From: Clostridia bacterium
GTDB lineage: Bacteria > Bacillota > Clostridia > TANB77 > CAG-508
Length of the DNA: 46,797 nt
Assembly (NCBI GenBank): GCA_017510525.1
Contig: JAFWNC010000001.1
Coordinates: forward strand, 1-46,797
Reading direction: 5' to 3'
Shown here: in pieces, positions 5,885 through 15,265 of the stretch
How positions within the stretch are numbered: position 1 is the stretch's first letter
Layout of the letters: each line of letters begins with the position of its first letter
Notes under the pieces: model-generated
Databases searched by the model: none
What the model was told of the DNA's origin: nothing
What the model saw: the letters and a program-made list of their open reading frames with translations, nothing else
Made by a program: the position numbers and the translations under genes

Positions 5885-7390
5885 ATGGATTTTGAGATTG
5901 TAAAAGAGAATTTGACTATTAAGCAAAATCTTGAAACTATAGGAAAAGATGTGGTTTTAGAACAAGATTACATTTTACCTGATATAAAACCTGATATTAT
6001 AAGTGTTCTTTGTTCAAATGGGAATGTTTTTGTTTCAAAGAGAGAAATAATTAATAATAAGGTGAAATTGGAGGGGGGAGTTAATTTATTTATTACTTAT
6101 CTTGCTGATAGTGGTGAAAATAGGGTATTAAATCCAGAGATTATATTTTCTGAGCTTTTTGATACAACTAAAGGAGATGATGAATCTAGTATTCTTGAGA
6201 ATATTAAAATTAAAAGAATAGAGGTTAAGGTTTTAAATGAGAGAAAAATTAGTATAAGAGTTGTTTTAGATGTTTCTATAAATTTATTTAAGAAGAACAA
6301 TATAGAAATTCTTAAAGATATAGATAATTTTTGTGATTTGCAAAAGTTAGAAAGAGATGTTGATATCAAGAATCTTGTTTGTAGCGGGGAGGCTAAAGCT
6401 CAAATTAAAGAAAATGTAGGAATTGATGAAGCTGATGAAATTAAAGAGATTTTAAGTGTTGATATTAATTTAAAAAATACTGAAAATAAGATTAGTTATA
6501 ATAAGGTTTTGGTTAAGGCTGATTGCCAATTAAAAATTATTTATATTACTGAAGATAATAGGGTTTGTACTGCTTCTTCAGATATTCCTGTTATGGGATT
6601 TATTGATGCTTTAAATGTTGATGAATCAAATAGTTGCGATACTAATTTTAGGGTTAAAAATATGCTTGTAAGACCTAATTCAAAAGATGAACATTCTATT
6701 TATATTGAGATTGATTTTGATATTTTTTCTGATGTTTATGAAAATAGAAGTATTAGTTTAATTGAAGATATTTATGGGTTAAATAGTGATATTGAATATA
6801 CAACAAGGAGTGCAAATATCTTATCAAGCGATGATGAAGTATTGAAAGATATTGCTATTAATGAAAAAGTTTTGATTGAAGATATTAATCAGCTTTTTAA
6901 TGCTGAAGCAAAGGTTAATTTAAGTAATATTACTTCTAATAATGGTATTTCAAAATTTGATGGGGAAGTTGTTGTTACTTATTTATATAGTTCTTTTGAT
7001 AATCAAAATTTGAATTCGAAAGAGGTGAAGTTTGGATTTAGTTTTGATGTTCCTGAGGGTGATAATAATGGAATTAGTGTTAGTTTAAGTGAAGATAGTA
7101 GTTTCGTCTTACTCCCTGATTCAACTGTTGAAACTGTTGTAAATGTTAGAGTTATAAAAAATGGTGGAAAATGTGGAGATATTGATATTATAGATAATAT
7201 TAATGTTAATGAAATTCAAGATGATGATGGTTATAGTATGATTATTTATTTTGTACAGAGTGGGGATTCTTTGTGGAAAATTGCTAAGAAATTCAGGAGC
7301 ACTGTTGATGAGATTGCTAGGATTAATGATATTGAAAATGTTGATGTGATCGATGTTGGACAGAGGTTATATATTCCAAGGGCGGTATAA
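5885..7390 (+). CDS. sipL: SPOCS-LysM spore protein, SipL-like
   Basis: The protein has 501 residues from ATG 5885, chosen for the GGAGG site at 5873-5877. The body has two or more SPOCS/DUF3794-type regions, seen from the signature LEQDYILPDIKPDIISVLCSNG near residue 24 and further acidic beta-rich repeats. The C-terminus is a LysM domain: a YFVQSGDSLWKIAKKF segment, then ARINDI and GQRLYIP. This matches SipL of Clostridioides, which binds SpoIVA through its LysM domain and is needed to encase the forespore in coat. The mother-cell location and role are taken from that family. It is monocistronic with a bidirectional terminator. Confidence 0.85.
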   Translation: MDFEIVKENLTIKQNLETIGKDVVLEQDYILPDIKPDIISVLCSNGNVFVSKREIINNKVKLEGGVNLFITYLADSGENRVLNPEIIFSELFDTTKGDDESSILENIKIKRIEVKVLNERKISIRVVLDVSINLFKKNNIEILKDIDNFCDLQKLERDVDIKNLVCSGEAKAQIKENVGIDEADEIKEILSVDINLKNTENKISYNKVLVKADCQLKIIYITEDNRVCTASSDIPVMGFIDALNVDESNSCDTNFRVKNMLVRPNSKDEHSIYIEIDFDIFSDVYENRSISLIEDIYGLNSDIEYTTRSANILSSDDEVLKDIAINEKVLIEDINQLFNAEAKVNLSNITSNNGISKFDGEVVVTYLYSSFDNQNLNSKEVKFGFSFDVPEGDNNGISVSLSEDSSFVLLPDSTVETVVNVRVIKNGGKCGDIDIIDNINVNEIQDDDGYSMIIYFVQSGDSLWKIAKKFRSTVDEIARINDIENVDVIDVGQRLYIPRAV

Positions 7391-7394
7391 AAAT

Positions 7395-7428
7395 AAAAAA
7401 CTTCGAAGAATATTCTTCGAAGTTTTTT
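7395..7428. terminator. Bidirectional terminator between sipL-like gene and rpsI
   Basis: A perfect 34-base palindrome has six A at its left end and six T at its right, so it can end the plus-strand sipL transcript and the minus-strand rplM-rpsI transcript. Confidence 0.9.
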
Positions 7429-7432
7429 GATA

Positions 7433-7837
7433 TTATCTCTTTGAAAATTGTGGAGCTTTTCTTGCTTTTTTAAGACCGTATTTCTTTCTTTCTTTCATAC
7501 GTGGATCTCTTGTTAAGAATCCGCTTGTTTTTAATGTTGGTCTGTATTCTCCGTTAGCTTGTAATAAAGCTCTTGAAATTCCATGTCTAATTGCACCAGC
7601 TTGGCCTGTATAACCTCCACCTTGTACTTTACAGATTACATCATATTTTGATACTGTATTTGTAGCTGTAAGTGGTTGTTTTACTATAACTTTTAATATT
7701 TCTGTTCCAAAATATTCATCAAGTGATTTACCGTTTACTGTAATTTCACCTTTTCCATCTACTAATCTAACCCTAGCAATTGATTTTTTTCTTCTACCTG
7801 TTCCGTAGAAAACTATTTTCTCAGATTTCTTTGCCAT
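7433..7837 (-). CDS. rpsI: 30S ribosomal protein S9
   Basis: Ribosomal protein uS9 of the small subunit head, whose C-terminal tail reaches the P-site tRNA. The 134-residue sequence is typical: [16 protein letters not shown] at the start, a [21 protein letters not shown] core, and [31 protein letters not shown] tail ending in KR. It is the second gene of the conserved rplM-rpsI operon; the stop of rplM is 2 bp away and the GGGAGG site lies in the rplM end. Confidence 0.98.
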   Translation of the reverse strand: MAKKSEKIVFYGTGRRKKSIARVRLVDGKGEITVNGKSLDEYFGTEILKVIVKQPLTATNTVSKYDVICKVQGGGYTGQAGAIRHGISRALLQANGEYRPTLKTSGFLTRDPRMKERKKYGLKKARKAPQFSKR

Positions 7838-7838
7838 A

Positions 7839-8276
7839 TTATTTTACCTCCCATACTTCTGGTTTTTGAGCAGCGTTTTCATGTTCTGCTCCAGCATAAA
7901 CTCTTAATTTTGTTATTTGTTGTCTTCCAAGTTTTGTATGAGGAAGCATTCCTTTTATTGCAAGCATCATTGCTTTTTCAGGAGTATTGTCCATCATAAC
8001 TCTAGCTGTAGTTTCTTTCATTCCTCCTATATATCCTGAATGATGTCTGTAAATTTTTTGATCTAATTTTTTTCCTGTTAATACAGCTTGTGAACAGTTG
8101 ATTATAATAACGTGATCACCTGTATCAATATTTGGTGTAAATGTTGGTTTGTGTTTTCCTCTTAATAATTTTGCAGCTTCAGTAGCAACTCTACCTAATG
8201 GTTTGTTTGCTGCATCGATAATGTACCATTTGCTTTCAATTTCGCTTTTTTTAGCGCTATATGTAGTGTTATTCAT
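7839..8276 (-). CDS. rplM: 50S ribosomal protein L13
   Basis: Ribosomal protein uL13, an early assembly protein of the large subunit. Family motifs are [28 protein letters not shown] and [30 protein letters not shown]. The start chosen gives [10 protein letters not shown] at 8276, because GGAGGG lies 11 bases upstream; the upstream ATG at 8300 overlaps that site. The product is 145 residues, normal for the family. A leader hairpin and a good promoter lie upstream. Confidence 0.97.
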   Translation of the reverse strand: MNNTTYSAKKSEIESKWYIIDAANKPLGRVATEAAKLLRGKHKPTFTPNIDTGDHVIIINCSQAVLTGKKLDQKIYRHHSGYIGGMKETTARVMMDNTPEKAMMLAIKGMLPHTKLGRQQITKLRVYAGAEHENAAQKPEVWEVK

Positions 8277-8332
8277 GGTAATAAATACCCTCCATTTCAA
8301 TTTAAATTTTTATATAATATATATTATTTTTT

Positions 8333-8360
8333 ATTGTTACTACCGGGGAGAGGTAACAAT
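8333..8360 (-). ncRNA. Leader hairpin of rplM (possible L13 leader)
   Basis: On the minus strand TTGTTAC and GTAACAA pair around a 12-base CTC-rich loop, about 55 bp before the rplM start and within the transcribed leader. Position and size suggest the autoregulatory L13 leader of Firmicutes. I did not match it base by base to a covariance model. Confidence 0.45.
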
Positions 8361-8390
8361 AAAATATATATTTACACATAATGCTTTATT

Positions 8391-8419
8391 ATTTTAATAC
8401 AAATCTTCTGAAAAGTCAA
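8391..8419 (-). promoter_or_regulatory. Sigma-A promoter of rplM-rpsI
   Basis: On the minus strand TTGACT (8419-8414) and TAAAAT (8396-8391) are separated by 17 bases, upstream of the leader hairpin. Confidence 0.75.
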
Positions 8420-8443
8420 TGTTTTTTTACCATTTTATTCTTA

Positions 8444-8472
8444 TTGACAAAAAAGTTTATAAATATTAAAAT
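8444..8472 (+). promoter_or_regulatory. Sigma-A promoter of the gene at 8492
   Basis: TTGACA at 8444-8449 and TAAAAT at 8467-8472 are separated by 17 bases. The predicted start of transcription is only about 13 bases before ATG 8492, so the leader is little more than the AGGAG site. Confidence 0.7.
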
Positions 8473-8491
8473 ATTTTTAGGAGAAATTTAT

Positions 8492-9778
8492 ATGAAAAAA
8501 ATTAGAGAAATGAGAGAGGAGAATAAATATATTATTCAAACAAAAGAGGATGTTAGAAGGGTTAGATTAATTGTTTATTCTATTTTGTTAGTTATTTTAA
8601 TAATTTTGAGTGTTATTTGTTTTAGATCTTTTAAAACTACTGAAGCTACTGATGTTTCTGATTCTGTTCAAGAGAAAAAAGAAGAGGAACCTAAAGCTTT
8701 ATCAATGGAAGAAAATCAATCTGTTTTAGATATTAGCTCTATTTTAAAAAATAATACTAAATCACCTTTGAAAAGTAGTCTAATTACTGAGGAAATTGAT
8801 CTTGATTATATTACTGAATATAAAGATAATCCTGAATTACCTCAAGGTACAATGCAAGTAATCCAAGAAGGTAGGGATGGTCTTCAGGAAATTATTATTG
8901 TTAAAAAGTTTGAGGGTGAAGAGTTTATTAGTGAAGAGAGAATTAGCAGTAAAGTCACTAAAAATGCTGTAAATAAAGTAGTTCAAATTGGAACTGGTAG
9001 TGGTGTTAATAATTATAATCCTAAGGTTGGAGATAGTGTTTATGTAACTTCTGATTCTGTTTCTGTGAGAAAAGCAACAAATAAAAAGGCTGATATTTTA
9101 GTTACTATAAACAAAAATGAGAAGGTAAATATTATTGAAATCGAAAATGATTGGTTTAAGATAAAGTATAATAATTATGTTGGTTATGCTCCTGCTAATT
9201 GTTTTACTAATCTAAATCCAAATGCTATTGATTTAGATAATTTAGCTGAAGGAACAGAGTATTCTAGAGAAGATTTGATTTCAACTTTGGATTTCAATAT
9301 GGAGCTTAATAAACCAAGTGGTTTGACTCTAGCTCAGTTCAAAAAGATTTTATCTGGAAATAGTGGAGATACACAGGGCGTTTTAGAGAATAATGCTGAA
9401 TATTTTTATTATATTGAGAGACAGTATAATATTAATGGTGTTTATATTGCTGCTATGGCTATCCATGAAGGTGGATGGGGTACTTCTAAAATTGCTAATG
9501 ATAAAAAGAACTTGTTTGGTTATGGGGCATATGATAGTAATCCTTATGGTGGTGCTTATTCTTTTAATACATATGCTGAAGGTATTGATTTAGTTGCTAG
9601 AATGTTAGTTAAGTATTATTTGAATCCTGCTGGTACTATTATTTATGAGGGTGAGACTGCTTCTGGTAGTTATTATAATGGGCCTACTTTGAGTGGAGTA
9701 AATACTAGATATGCTAGTGATAAGAATTGGGCAAATGCAGTTTATAAGTGGATGACTTATTTGTATGATAGATTATAG
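8492..9778 (+). CDS. Membrane-anchored SH3-glucosaminidase (cell-wall hydrolase)
   Basis: The protein has 428 residues from ATG 8492 (AGGAG site and promoter both rule out the longer upstream frame). Residues 18-40 form one membrane helix, followed by an acidic linker. An SH3b-type domain starts near VGDSVYVTSDSVSVRKA and ends at YVGYAPANCF. The C-terminal third is a glucosaminidase domain: YYIERQYNINGVYIAAMAIHEGGWGTSKIA with the likely catalytic Glu in HEGGWG, then KKNLFGYGAYDSNPYGGA. Such enzymes cut the glycan strands of peptidoglycan. It is monocistronic. The substrate bond is inferred from the family. Confidence 0.87.
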   Translation: MKKIREMREENKYIIQTKEDVRRVRLIVYSILLVILIILSVICFRSFKTTEATDVSDSVQEKKEEEPKALSMEENQSVLDISSILKNNTKSPLKSSLITEEIDLDYITEYKDNPELPQGTMQVIQEGRDGLQEIIIVKKFEGEEFISEERISSKVTKNAVNKVVQIGTGSGVNNYNPKVGDSVYVTSDSVSVRKATNKKADILVTINKNEKVNIIEIENDWFKIKYNNYVGYAPANCFTNLNPNAIDLDNLAEGTEYSREDLISTLDFNMELNKPSGLTLAQFKKILSGNSGDTQGVLENNAEYFYYIERQYNINGVYIAAMAIHEGGWGTSKIANDKKNLFGYGAYDSNPYGGAYSFNTYAEGIDLVARMLVKYYLNPAGTIIYEGETASGSYYNGPTLSGVNTRYASDKNWANAVYKWMTYLYDRL

Positions 9779-9782
9779 TTAA

Positions 9783-9808
9783 AAAGAGCACATTAGTGCT
9801 CTTTTTTT
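9783..9808 (+). terminator. Rho-independent terminator after the cell-wall hydrolase
   Basis: AAAGAGCAC and GTGCTCTTT arms flank ATTA and run into seven T. Confidence 0.9.
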
Positions 9809-9972
9809 AAAAAATATCAAAAAAATAAAATATTTAGTTGATATTTTTTTGTTTTATTGTATTATAATATATGTATAAAAATAGGTTAAAATGGATTATT
9901 TATATATTGTTCAAAATAAAATATAGATTTATATTTATTAATATATGCAATTATGTTGGAGGAAGGTAAGGA

Positions 9973-10392
9973 ATGAAAAAAATTTTTATATCAATGATTA
10001 GTATATTTATTGTTTTTGGTTTCATTATGACACCTGCTTTTGCTTCTACTGAAGTGATGGAAGAAAAAGATGTTTTGGAAACTGAGAATGGAAGCGTTTT
10101 TGGAGGAATGAAGGAAAAGGCTGAAGCCAATTTTGCTAAATATGAGAAAAAATATTCAACAAGAACATATGCAATTGTTGCTATGATTCTTGATACAATT
10201 AGAATTTATAGTATTCCATTTTGTTTTTTAGGAATTGCTATTGGTGCAATTTATCAATATGTTTTAGGTATTAGAAAATTAGATACAAGAGATAAAGGTT
10301 TTAATCTTGTTATTGCATTTGTTACAATTTTGGTTATATGTCAAGTATTACCAATTGTTTTTGCAATTGTAACTAGTGGATGGGTACTTTAG
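9973..10392 (+). CDS. Small secreted/membrane protein, VirB2/TrbC-pilin-like
   Basis: The protein has 139 residues. It begins with a cleavable-looking signal peptide (lysines, a hydrophobic stretch, then TPAFASTE near residue 25). A charged segment follows, then two hydrophobic helices at about residues 65-95 and 108-135. The layout of signal plus two helices is that of VirB2/TrbC-type pilins and of many small Firmicute membrane proteins; I see no decisive motif. The site GGAGGAAGG precedes ATG. A CpaE-like gene follows after a palindromic repeat, so a link to a surface apparatus is possible but unproven. Confidence 0.6.
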   Translation: MKKIFISMISIFIVFGFIMTPAFASTEVMEEKDVLETENGSVFGGMKEKAEANFAKYEKKYSTRTYAIVAMILDTIRIYSIPFCFLGIAIGAIYQYVLGIRKLDTRDKGFNLVIAFVTILVICQVLPIVFAIVTSGWVL

Positions 10393-10431
10393 GTTAAAGA
10401 TTATACTAAAAATTTAAGTATGAAATCTTTA

Positions 10432-10457
10432 TGGAGAACCTTAGTTCTCCGCTACGA
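10432..10457 (+). repeat. Short palindromic repeat GGAG-n-CTCCGCTACG, copy 3
   Basis: A perfect 7-bp stem GGAGAAC/GTTCTCC with loop CTTA is followed by GCTACGA. Compared with copy 2 at 4603, the C-G pair is changed to A-T on both arms, so the stem is kept. Confidence 0.65.
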
Positions 10458-10494
10458 ATATATATGTAAGAGTAGATTTTTTGGAGGTTAACAA

Positions 10495-13062
10495 ATGAGG
10501 ATTTTATTTGCTGTTAGTAATGAGAATATTTCAAATGCTATAGTTAAGAATTATCAAAGAAAGTTTGGAGATGCTGTAACATTTAAAAATGTTTTTTACT
10601 TTAATGCAATTACCAAGGAATTACAAAAGGACAAATCATATGATTGTATAGTTATTAGCGAAGATTTGGAACCTTTTGCAAATAGTAATTATGATGTAAT
10701 TGATAATTTTATCTATGGAAGATTGGAATCTATTTTTTCATATGTAAATGATATTGATGAGAAAAAAATATCTATAGTTTTAATTTGTACTGACAGAAGA
10801 ACAAAGTCTAGTCCAATGATTTCAAAGTTTTTTGATTTGGGAATTTATAATGCTTTAATTGGTTCTGATAGAAAAATTGATGAAGTTTGTAAGTTAATTT
10901 CAAATTCTAGAAATAAAGAAGAAGCGAAGGCTTATTATAATATTATTGATGATGATCCTGCTGATCTTGGAAATGATGATGTAAGTGAATTAGAAGTTCA
11001 AAATATTTTAATTCATTATAAACGTTTAGGAGACAATGAAGAAAAATATGTTGAGAGTTTTAATAATATTGCTACTCAATATAATGATAATCAGTTGAGA
11101 ATTATTATTAGATATTTACCTATTAAGGTTAAAGCTGTTTTAGAGTCAGAGTGCTATAAATATCAACAATTGGTTATGAATTCTTCTCAAATTGGGTCTA
11201 ATAAAGAGCAAAAAGCTAAGGAGAAGGAAAAGGATAGAAGATTAAGAGATAAATATGAACAAGAGCAAATGTTAAAAGACAAAATTGCTAAACAGGAAAA
11301 GGCTAATAAGAAGAATTTAAATGTTATTGATAAAAAAATAAATGAACAACAAGATACCTCTATTGATATTTTAGATAATAAGAGAAATGAACCTAAAATT
11401 GGTGGAAATGTAATTGTTCCTGGAAGTATCGATACTAAAAATGAGAGAAAATTATTTTCTGAAGAAGAAATTCAGGAAAAAGAAGAGAGAAGTATTAATA
11501 CAAAGAAAGAAGTAGTTGAACCTGCAGTTTCAGAGGATAATAATACTTCTATTCAAAGTATTGATGATTTGTTTGATTTTGATGATGTTGATACAGGTTC
11601 TGTTTCTAATGAAGTTAATGAACCTGCTGTGGAAGTTGTTGAAGAGGCTCCTAAAAAGAAAGGAAGAGGAAGACCAAGAAAAAATCCTATTCCAGCAGAG
11701 CCAAAACCTAAGGGAAAAAGAGGAAGACCAAGAAAAAATCCTTTACCTGATGAGAGCGAAAATGTGGAGCCAACTGTTATTACAGAGTTACCTAGTGTAG
11801 ATGATGACTTTGATGATATAGTTCCTGAAAATAATACAAATACTGTAGAAACATTACCTGGATTTGATGAGGAAGATGATTTTGATATAATTGAACCAGT
11901 AAGTGAGAATAAAGAGACCGTTGTAAATGAGAGCTTGCCTGGTTTTGAAGAAGATGATGATTTAGATTTTATTCCATCAACAAATGAGATGAATAATTCG
12001 GAAAGCAGTTTACCAGGATTAGAAGATGATGATTTTGATGATATTTCAGAAATACCTAGTTCAACAGATTCAGATTCTTTTAATGGATTTGGAGTAAGTG
12101 AAAGTACTAATAATGTTAGTTCGTATAAGAATGTTCAAAAAGAAGATGATATAAAAAGAATTGAAGAAAACAAGGTATATTCTACTGGAAGCTTAAGCTC
12201 AGTTTTAACACAAGATAAGAAAATAGCTGCTTTTATTGGTACAAGCAAAAATGGTGTTTCTTTTATGGTTAATAATTTGGCGTGGTTATTTTCTTCAATT
12301 GGTATAAATACTGCAATTCTTGATATGACTAAAAATAAGAATTCTTATTATATTTATACTGATAATAATGATGAATTAAGAAAGATTGCTTATTCTTCTA
12401 TAGAAAAACTGGAAAATGGAAATGCTGAAGGAATAAAGGTAGATAGAAATTTAACTGTTTATACTGCTATTCCTAATGAACAACCTGAAATAAACAATTC
12501 TGAGGCTATTTTGACTACGTTGGCTAGAAATCATAGTTTAGTTCTTATAGATTGTGATTATGATACTGATTATGGTATTTTTGCTAATAGTCAAGAGATT
12601 TATTTAGTACAAAGCATGGATGTTTTAACTATTCAACCACTTACTACTTTCTTACGTGAGCTTAAGACTAGAGGGATTTTAGATCCTCAAAAATTAAGAG
12701 CTGTAATTAATAAAGAAGTTAAAGTTGGAGGTATTAATTCAAAAGCTATCATTGGTGGAATGTCTTCATACAATGATCCTGGAATGTCTTTTATGACTGA
12801 ATTATTTAATAAAGATAAAATAAAAGCATGTAGTATTCCTTTTGATCAAAGTGTTTATTCTAGATATCTAGAAACAATGATTACTTGTAAGGTTTCAATG
12901 AATTATCCTAAGAATTTTATTAATAGTTTAAAGATTTTAGGTAATATGGTTTATCCACTTATGAGTAAACAAACTTATGGAAAACAATCTCCAAATTATG
13001 GAAATAATAATTTTTCAGATGAGATGAATAATACGTTAAATCAAATGAGAAGTAAGTATTAA
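10495..13062 (+). CDS. CpaE/ParA-like protein with AT-hooks and acidic repeats
   Basis: The protein has 855 residues. Residues 1-150 look like a receiver-type or CpaE N-terminal fold. A lysine- and glutamate-rich, probably coiled-coil region follows (about 230-300). Two AT-hook-like copies of GRPRKNP lie near residues 391 and 411. Four acidic repeats of type LPGF-E-DDDFD lie at about 440-530. The C-terminal 280 residues resemble MinD/ParA/CpaE ATPases, but the Walker A reads GTSKNGVSF, missing the catalytic lysine and G-K-T, while VLIDCDYD fits Walker B. It may bind DNA through the hooks and act as a scaffold, not an ATPase. AT-hooks are unusual in bacteria. Ribosome-binding site TGGAGG. Function not established. 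Confidence 0.7.
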   Translation: MRILFAVSNENISNAIVKNYQRKFGDAVTFKNVFYFNAITKELQKDKSYDCIVISEDLEPFANSNYDVIDNFIYGRLESIFSYVNDIDEKKISIVLICTDRRTKSSPMISKFFDLGIYNALIGSDRKIDEVCKLISNSRNKEEAKAYYNIIDDDPADLGNDDVSELEVQNILIHYKRLGDNEEKYVESFNNIATQYNDNQLRIIIRYLPIKVKAVLESECYKYQQLVMNSSQIGSNKEQKAKEKEKDRRLRDKYEQEQMLKDKIAKQEKANKKNLNVIDKKINEQQDTSIDILDNKRNEPKIGGNVIVPGSIDTKNERKLFSEEEIQEKEERSINTKKEVVEPAVSEDNNTSIQSIDDLFDFDDVDTGSVSNEVNEPAVEVVEEAPKKKGRGRPRKNPIPAEPKPKGKRGRPRKNPLPDESENVEPTVITELPSVDDDFDDIVPENNTNTVETLPGFDEEDDFDIIEPVSENKETVVNESLPGFEEDDDLDFIPSTNEMNNSESSLPGLEDDDFDDISEIPSSTDSDSFNGFGVSESTNNVSSYKNVQKEDDIKRIEENKVYSTGSLSSVLTQDKKIAAFIGTSKNGVSFMVNNLAWLFSSIGINTAILDMTKNKNSYYIYTDNNDELRKIAYSSIEKLENGNAEGIKVDRNLTVYTAIPNEQPEINNSEAILTTLARNHSLVLIDCDYDTDYGIFANSQEIYLVQSMDVLTIQPLTTFLRELKTRGILDPQKLRAVINKEVKVGGINSKAIIGGMSSYNDPGMSFMTELFNKDKIKACSIPFDQSVYSRYLETMITCKVSMNYPKNFINSLKILGNMVYPLMSKQTYGKQSPNYGNNNFSDEMNNTLNQMRSKY

Positions 13063-13083
13063 GAGAAAAAGAGGTGAAAGAAG

Positions 13084-14184
13084 TTGGTATTTATTCCCAT
13101 CATTATATTAGTTGCAATTGTTGCTATTCTTATTTTTTACAATATTAATATAAATAATAAACTTAATACTTATAGCAATATTTCTAAGAAAATAAATAAT
13201 TTAAACGTACTTCAAGATTTTATGAATATTACTGGTGAGGATATTCCTGTTGATGAGAAGCTTGAGAGAATTAATGAAGTATTAATTGAAAAATTTGGAA
13301 TAAAGTATTCAACTATTGTTGTTTTTAATGGTGCGGAATATGTTTTAAAGGCTTCGAATACTGAGAAAAAATACTGGAGAAATTTAACTAATTTACATAC
13401 ACAGGATATTTTTAAAGATAGTATTAATACTGCTGAGCCTAAATATATTACTGTTAATCAAGAAGGTGAACAGTTACCTTATCAACAATTGGATTTTTCA
13501 AGAGCTAAGTCTGCAATGTTTTTTCCTTTATATATAGATAATGTTTATATTGGATATTGGATTATAGAGAGTTCTGTTATGCATGCTTTTGATAATGTTG
13601 ATACTACTTTATTAGAGGTTATAAAAGATGACATAGTTGCTATGATAAAAACTGTTTCATATCAAAATGCGATGGAGAGTATTGTTAGAACTGATCAATT
13701 TACTGGACTTAATTCTGCTGAATATTTATATGGTCAGGCAAAAGCTACAATAGACTCTGCACCTACGTCAACAGTTTGTATGTTTAAGATTAATAATATT
13801 GAAATGATTAATAAAAAATATAGTAGAGAAACAGGAAATTCTACTATTATTGAAATTGCAAATTGGGTTAAAACAAGTATTAATTCTGATGATATTTTTG
13901 TTAGGTATATGGGTCCAAAATTTGTAATAGTTTTTGTTGGAAAGTCTCAAGATGATATTATTGATATTATTAAAAATTTGAGAGAAGAGTTAGAAGAGCT
14001 GGAAATTCAATATGAAAGATATAATGAAAAGAAGACTAGTAAAAAAATTGAATATGCTAAACCTAAAGTAAATTTTGTAATTTCAAATTATTACAAAGGA
14101 ACAGGTATTGAGAGAGTTACAGAAAAACTTGAGGAATACCTTGATAATGCTGATAAAGAAGAACATAATATAAGTTTTGTATAA
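13084..14184 (+). CDS. Membrane GAF-GGDEF-like protein with degenerate active site
   Basis: The protein has 366 residues, starting at TTG 13084 behind an AGGTGA site. One N-terminal membrane helix (residues 2-20) is followed by a GAF-like domain (about 45-190) and a GGDEF-like domain (from [18 protein letters not shown] onward). The diguanylate cyclase signature GG(D/E)EF is replaced by MGPKF in the context [13 protein letters not shown], so cyclic-di-GMP synthesis is unlikely and a binding or structural role more plausible. It lies 22 bp after the CpaE-like gene, in one operon, and its end overlaps the leader of ireB. Confidence 0.75.
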   Translation: MVFIPIIILVAIVAILIFYNININNKLNTYSNISKKINNLNVLQDFMNITGEDIPVDEKLERINEVLIEKFGIKYSTIVVFNGAEYVLKASNTEKKYWRNLTNLHTQDIFKDSINTAEPKYITVNQEGEQLPYQQLDFSRAKSAMFFPLYIDNVYIGYWIIESSVMHAFDNVDTTLLEVIKDDIVAMIKTVSYQNAMESIVRTDQFTGLNSAEYLYGQAKATIDSAPTSTVCMFKINNIEMINKKYSRETGNSTIIEIANWVKTSINSDDIFVRYMGPKFVIVFVGKSQDDIIDIIKNLREELEELEIQYERYNEKKTSKKIEYAKPKVNFVISNYYKGTGIERVTEKLEEYLDNADKEEHNISFV

Positions 14185-14197
14185 AAGGAGGTTTTTT

Positions 14198-14449
14198 ATG
14201 GATTTTGACAAGACTATGAGTTTTAAGGTTACTAAAGAGGTTAACATGGATACGGAAGATGTTATGAAAAAAGTTTATGGGGCACTTGTTGAAAAAGGAT
14301 ATAATCCAATCAATCAGATTGTTGGATATATTTTATCAGGTGATCCTACTTATATTACTAGTCATGATAATGCTAGAAATTTAATTCGCTCAGTTGAAAG
14401 AGATGAATTATTAGAAAAAATGGTAAAAAAATATATAGGGTTAGATTAG
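14198..14449 (+). CDS. ireB: IreB family regulatory phosphoprotein
   Basis: The 83-residue protein matches IreB/UPF0297: [55 protein letters not shown]. In enterococci IreB is phosphorylated by the PASTA kinase IreK and modulates cephalosporin resistance. The start at 14198 follows AAGGAGG by six bases; the longer upstream frame overlaps the end of the preceding gene. It starts the conserved ireB-ruvX-DUF1292 set. Confidence 0.95.
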   Translation: MDFDKTMSFKVTKEVNMDTEDVMKKVYGALVEKGYNPINQIVGYILSGDPTYITSHDNARNLIRSVERDELLEKMVKKYIGLD

Positions 14450-14450
14450 T

Positions 14451-14867
14451 ATGAGAATATTAGGAATTGATTATGGAGATGCAAGAGTTGGAATTGCTAT
14501 ATCTGATGCCCTTGGTATAACTGCTCAAGGTTTGGAAACAATACATTATAATGGTAATGATAAAATTCTTCTTCGTAGATTAGATGAGATAATGAAGGAG
14601 TATGATATTTCTACTATTGTTGTTGGGATGCCACTTAATATGGATGGTAGCGCAACTATTAGGGCTGAGGTTACTGAAAAGTTTATTCATAAATTAAAGT
14701 GCAAGTATAATAAAATAAAAATTGATACAATTGATGAAAGACTTACAACTGTTCAAGCTCATAGAACAATGATTGATTTAAATATTAATCGTAAAGATAA
14801 GAAAAATATAGTTGATACGATTTCAGCTGTTTATATTTTAGAAATGTATATGAATAAAATTAAATAA
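14451..14867 (+). CDS. ruvX: Putative pre-16S rRNA nuclease / Holliday junction resolvase YqgF
   Basis: RuvX/YqgF has an RNase H-like fold and trims the 16S rRNA 5' end; a junction-resolvase role was also proposed. The 138-residue product carries the family motifs LGIDYGDARVGIAISDALGITA with the catalytic Asp at residue 6, VVGMPLNMDGS near residue 57, and DERLTTVQAHRTM near residue 97. It starts 2 bp after the ireB stop, so translation is probably coupled. No strong ribosome-binding site is seen. Confidence 0.95.
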   Translation: MRILGIDYGDARVGIAISDALGITAQGLETIHYNGNDKILLRRLDEIMKEYDISTIVVGMPLNMDGSATIRAEVTEKFIHKLKCKYNKIKIDTIDERLTTVQAHRTMIDLNINRKDKKNIVDTISAVYILEMYMNKIK

Positions 14868-14872
14868 AAATG

Positions 14873-14901
14873 TTGAAATATTTTTTATTTTAGTATATAG
14901 T
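14873..14901 (+). promoter_or_regulatory. Possible sigma-A promoter for the DUF1292 gene
   Basis: TTGAAA at 14873-14878 and TATAGT at 14896-14901 are separated by 17 bases, just after the ruvX stop. It would add expression to read-through from ireB. Confidence 0.5.
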
Positions 14902-14938
14902 CTTTATAATGAAAAAATTGAAAGGAGAAATTTTAATA

Positions 14939-15259
14939 ATGGATGAGAATAATAATGTACCAGAAATGGATGAGGAATTAGATAATATTATTGTTTTAAA
15001 TGATGAGGATGGAAAAGAAGTTCAATTTGAATTCTTAGATTTAGTTGAATATGATCAAGAAGAGTATGTTATTTTATTACCTGTTTCTGAAGAAGGTGAA
15101 GAAGATTTAGGTGAAGTTGTTATTTTAAAGGTTGAAGATACTGAATCTGAAGATGAAGATTCTTATGTAAGTGTTGATGATGAAGAAGTTCTAAACGCTG
15201 TATTTGAGATTTTTAAAGAGAAATTCAAAGATGAATTTAATTTTGTAGATGAAGATTAG
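14939..15259 (+). CDS. DUF1292 family acidic protein
   Basis: The 106-residue, strongly acidic protein matches the DUF1292 family (YrzB in Bacillus), usually third in the ireB-ruvX-DUF1292 operon. The core reads IIVLNDEDGKEVQFEFLDLVEYDQEEYVILLPV, with a C-terminal EEVLNAVFEIFKEKF helix. The start at 14939 follows AAAGGAG by eleven bases. The biochemical function is not known to me. Confidence 0.9.
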   Translation: MDENNNVPEMDEELDNIIVLNDEDGKEVQFEFLDLVEYDQEEYVILLPVSEEGEEDLGEVVILKVEDTESEDEDSYVSVDDEEVLNAVFEIFKEKFKDEFNFVDED

Positions 15260-15265
15260 TTTTTT

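Noticed and set aside
8149..8397. Plus-strand frame antisense to rplM
   Set aside because: A shadow of a clear ribosomal protein gene; no site.
8381..8491. N-terminal extension of the cell-wall hydrolase
   Set aside because: It contains the promoter at 8444-8472; the real start is 8492.
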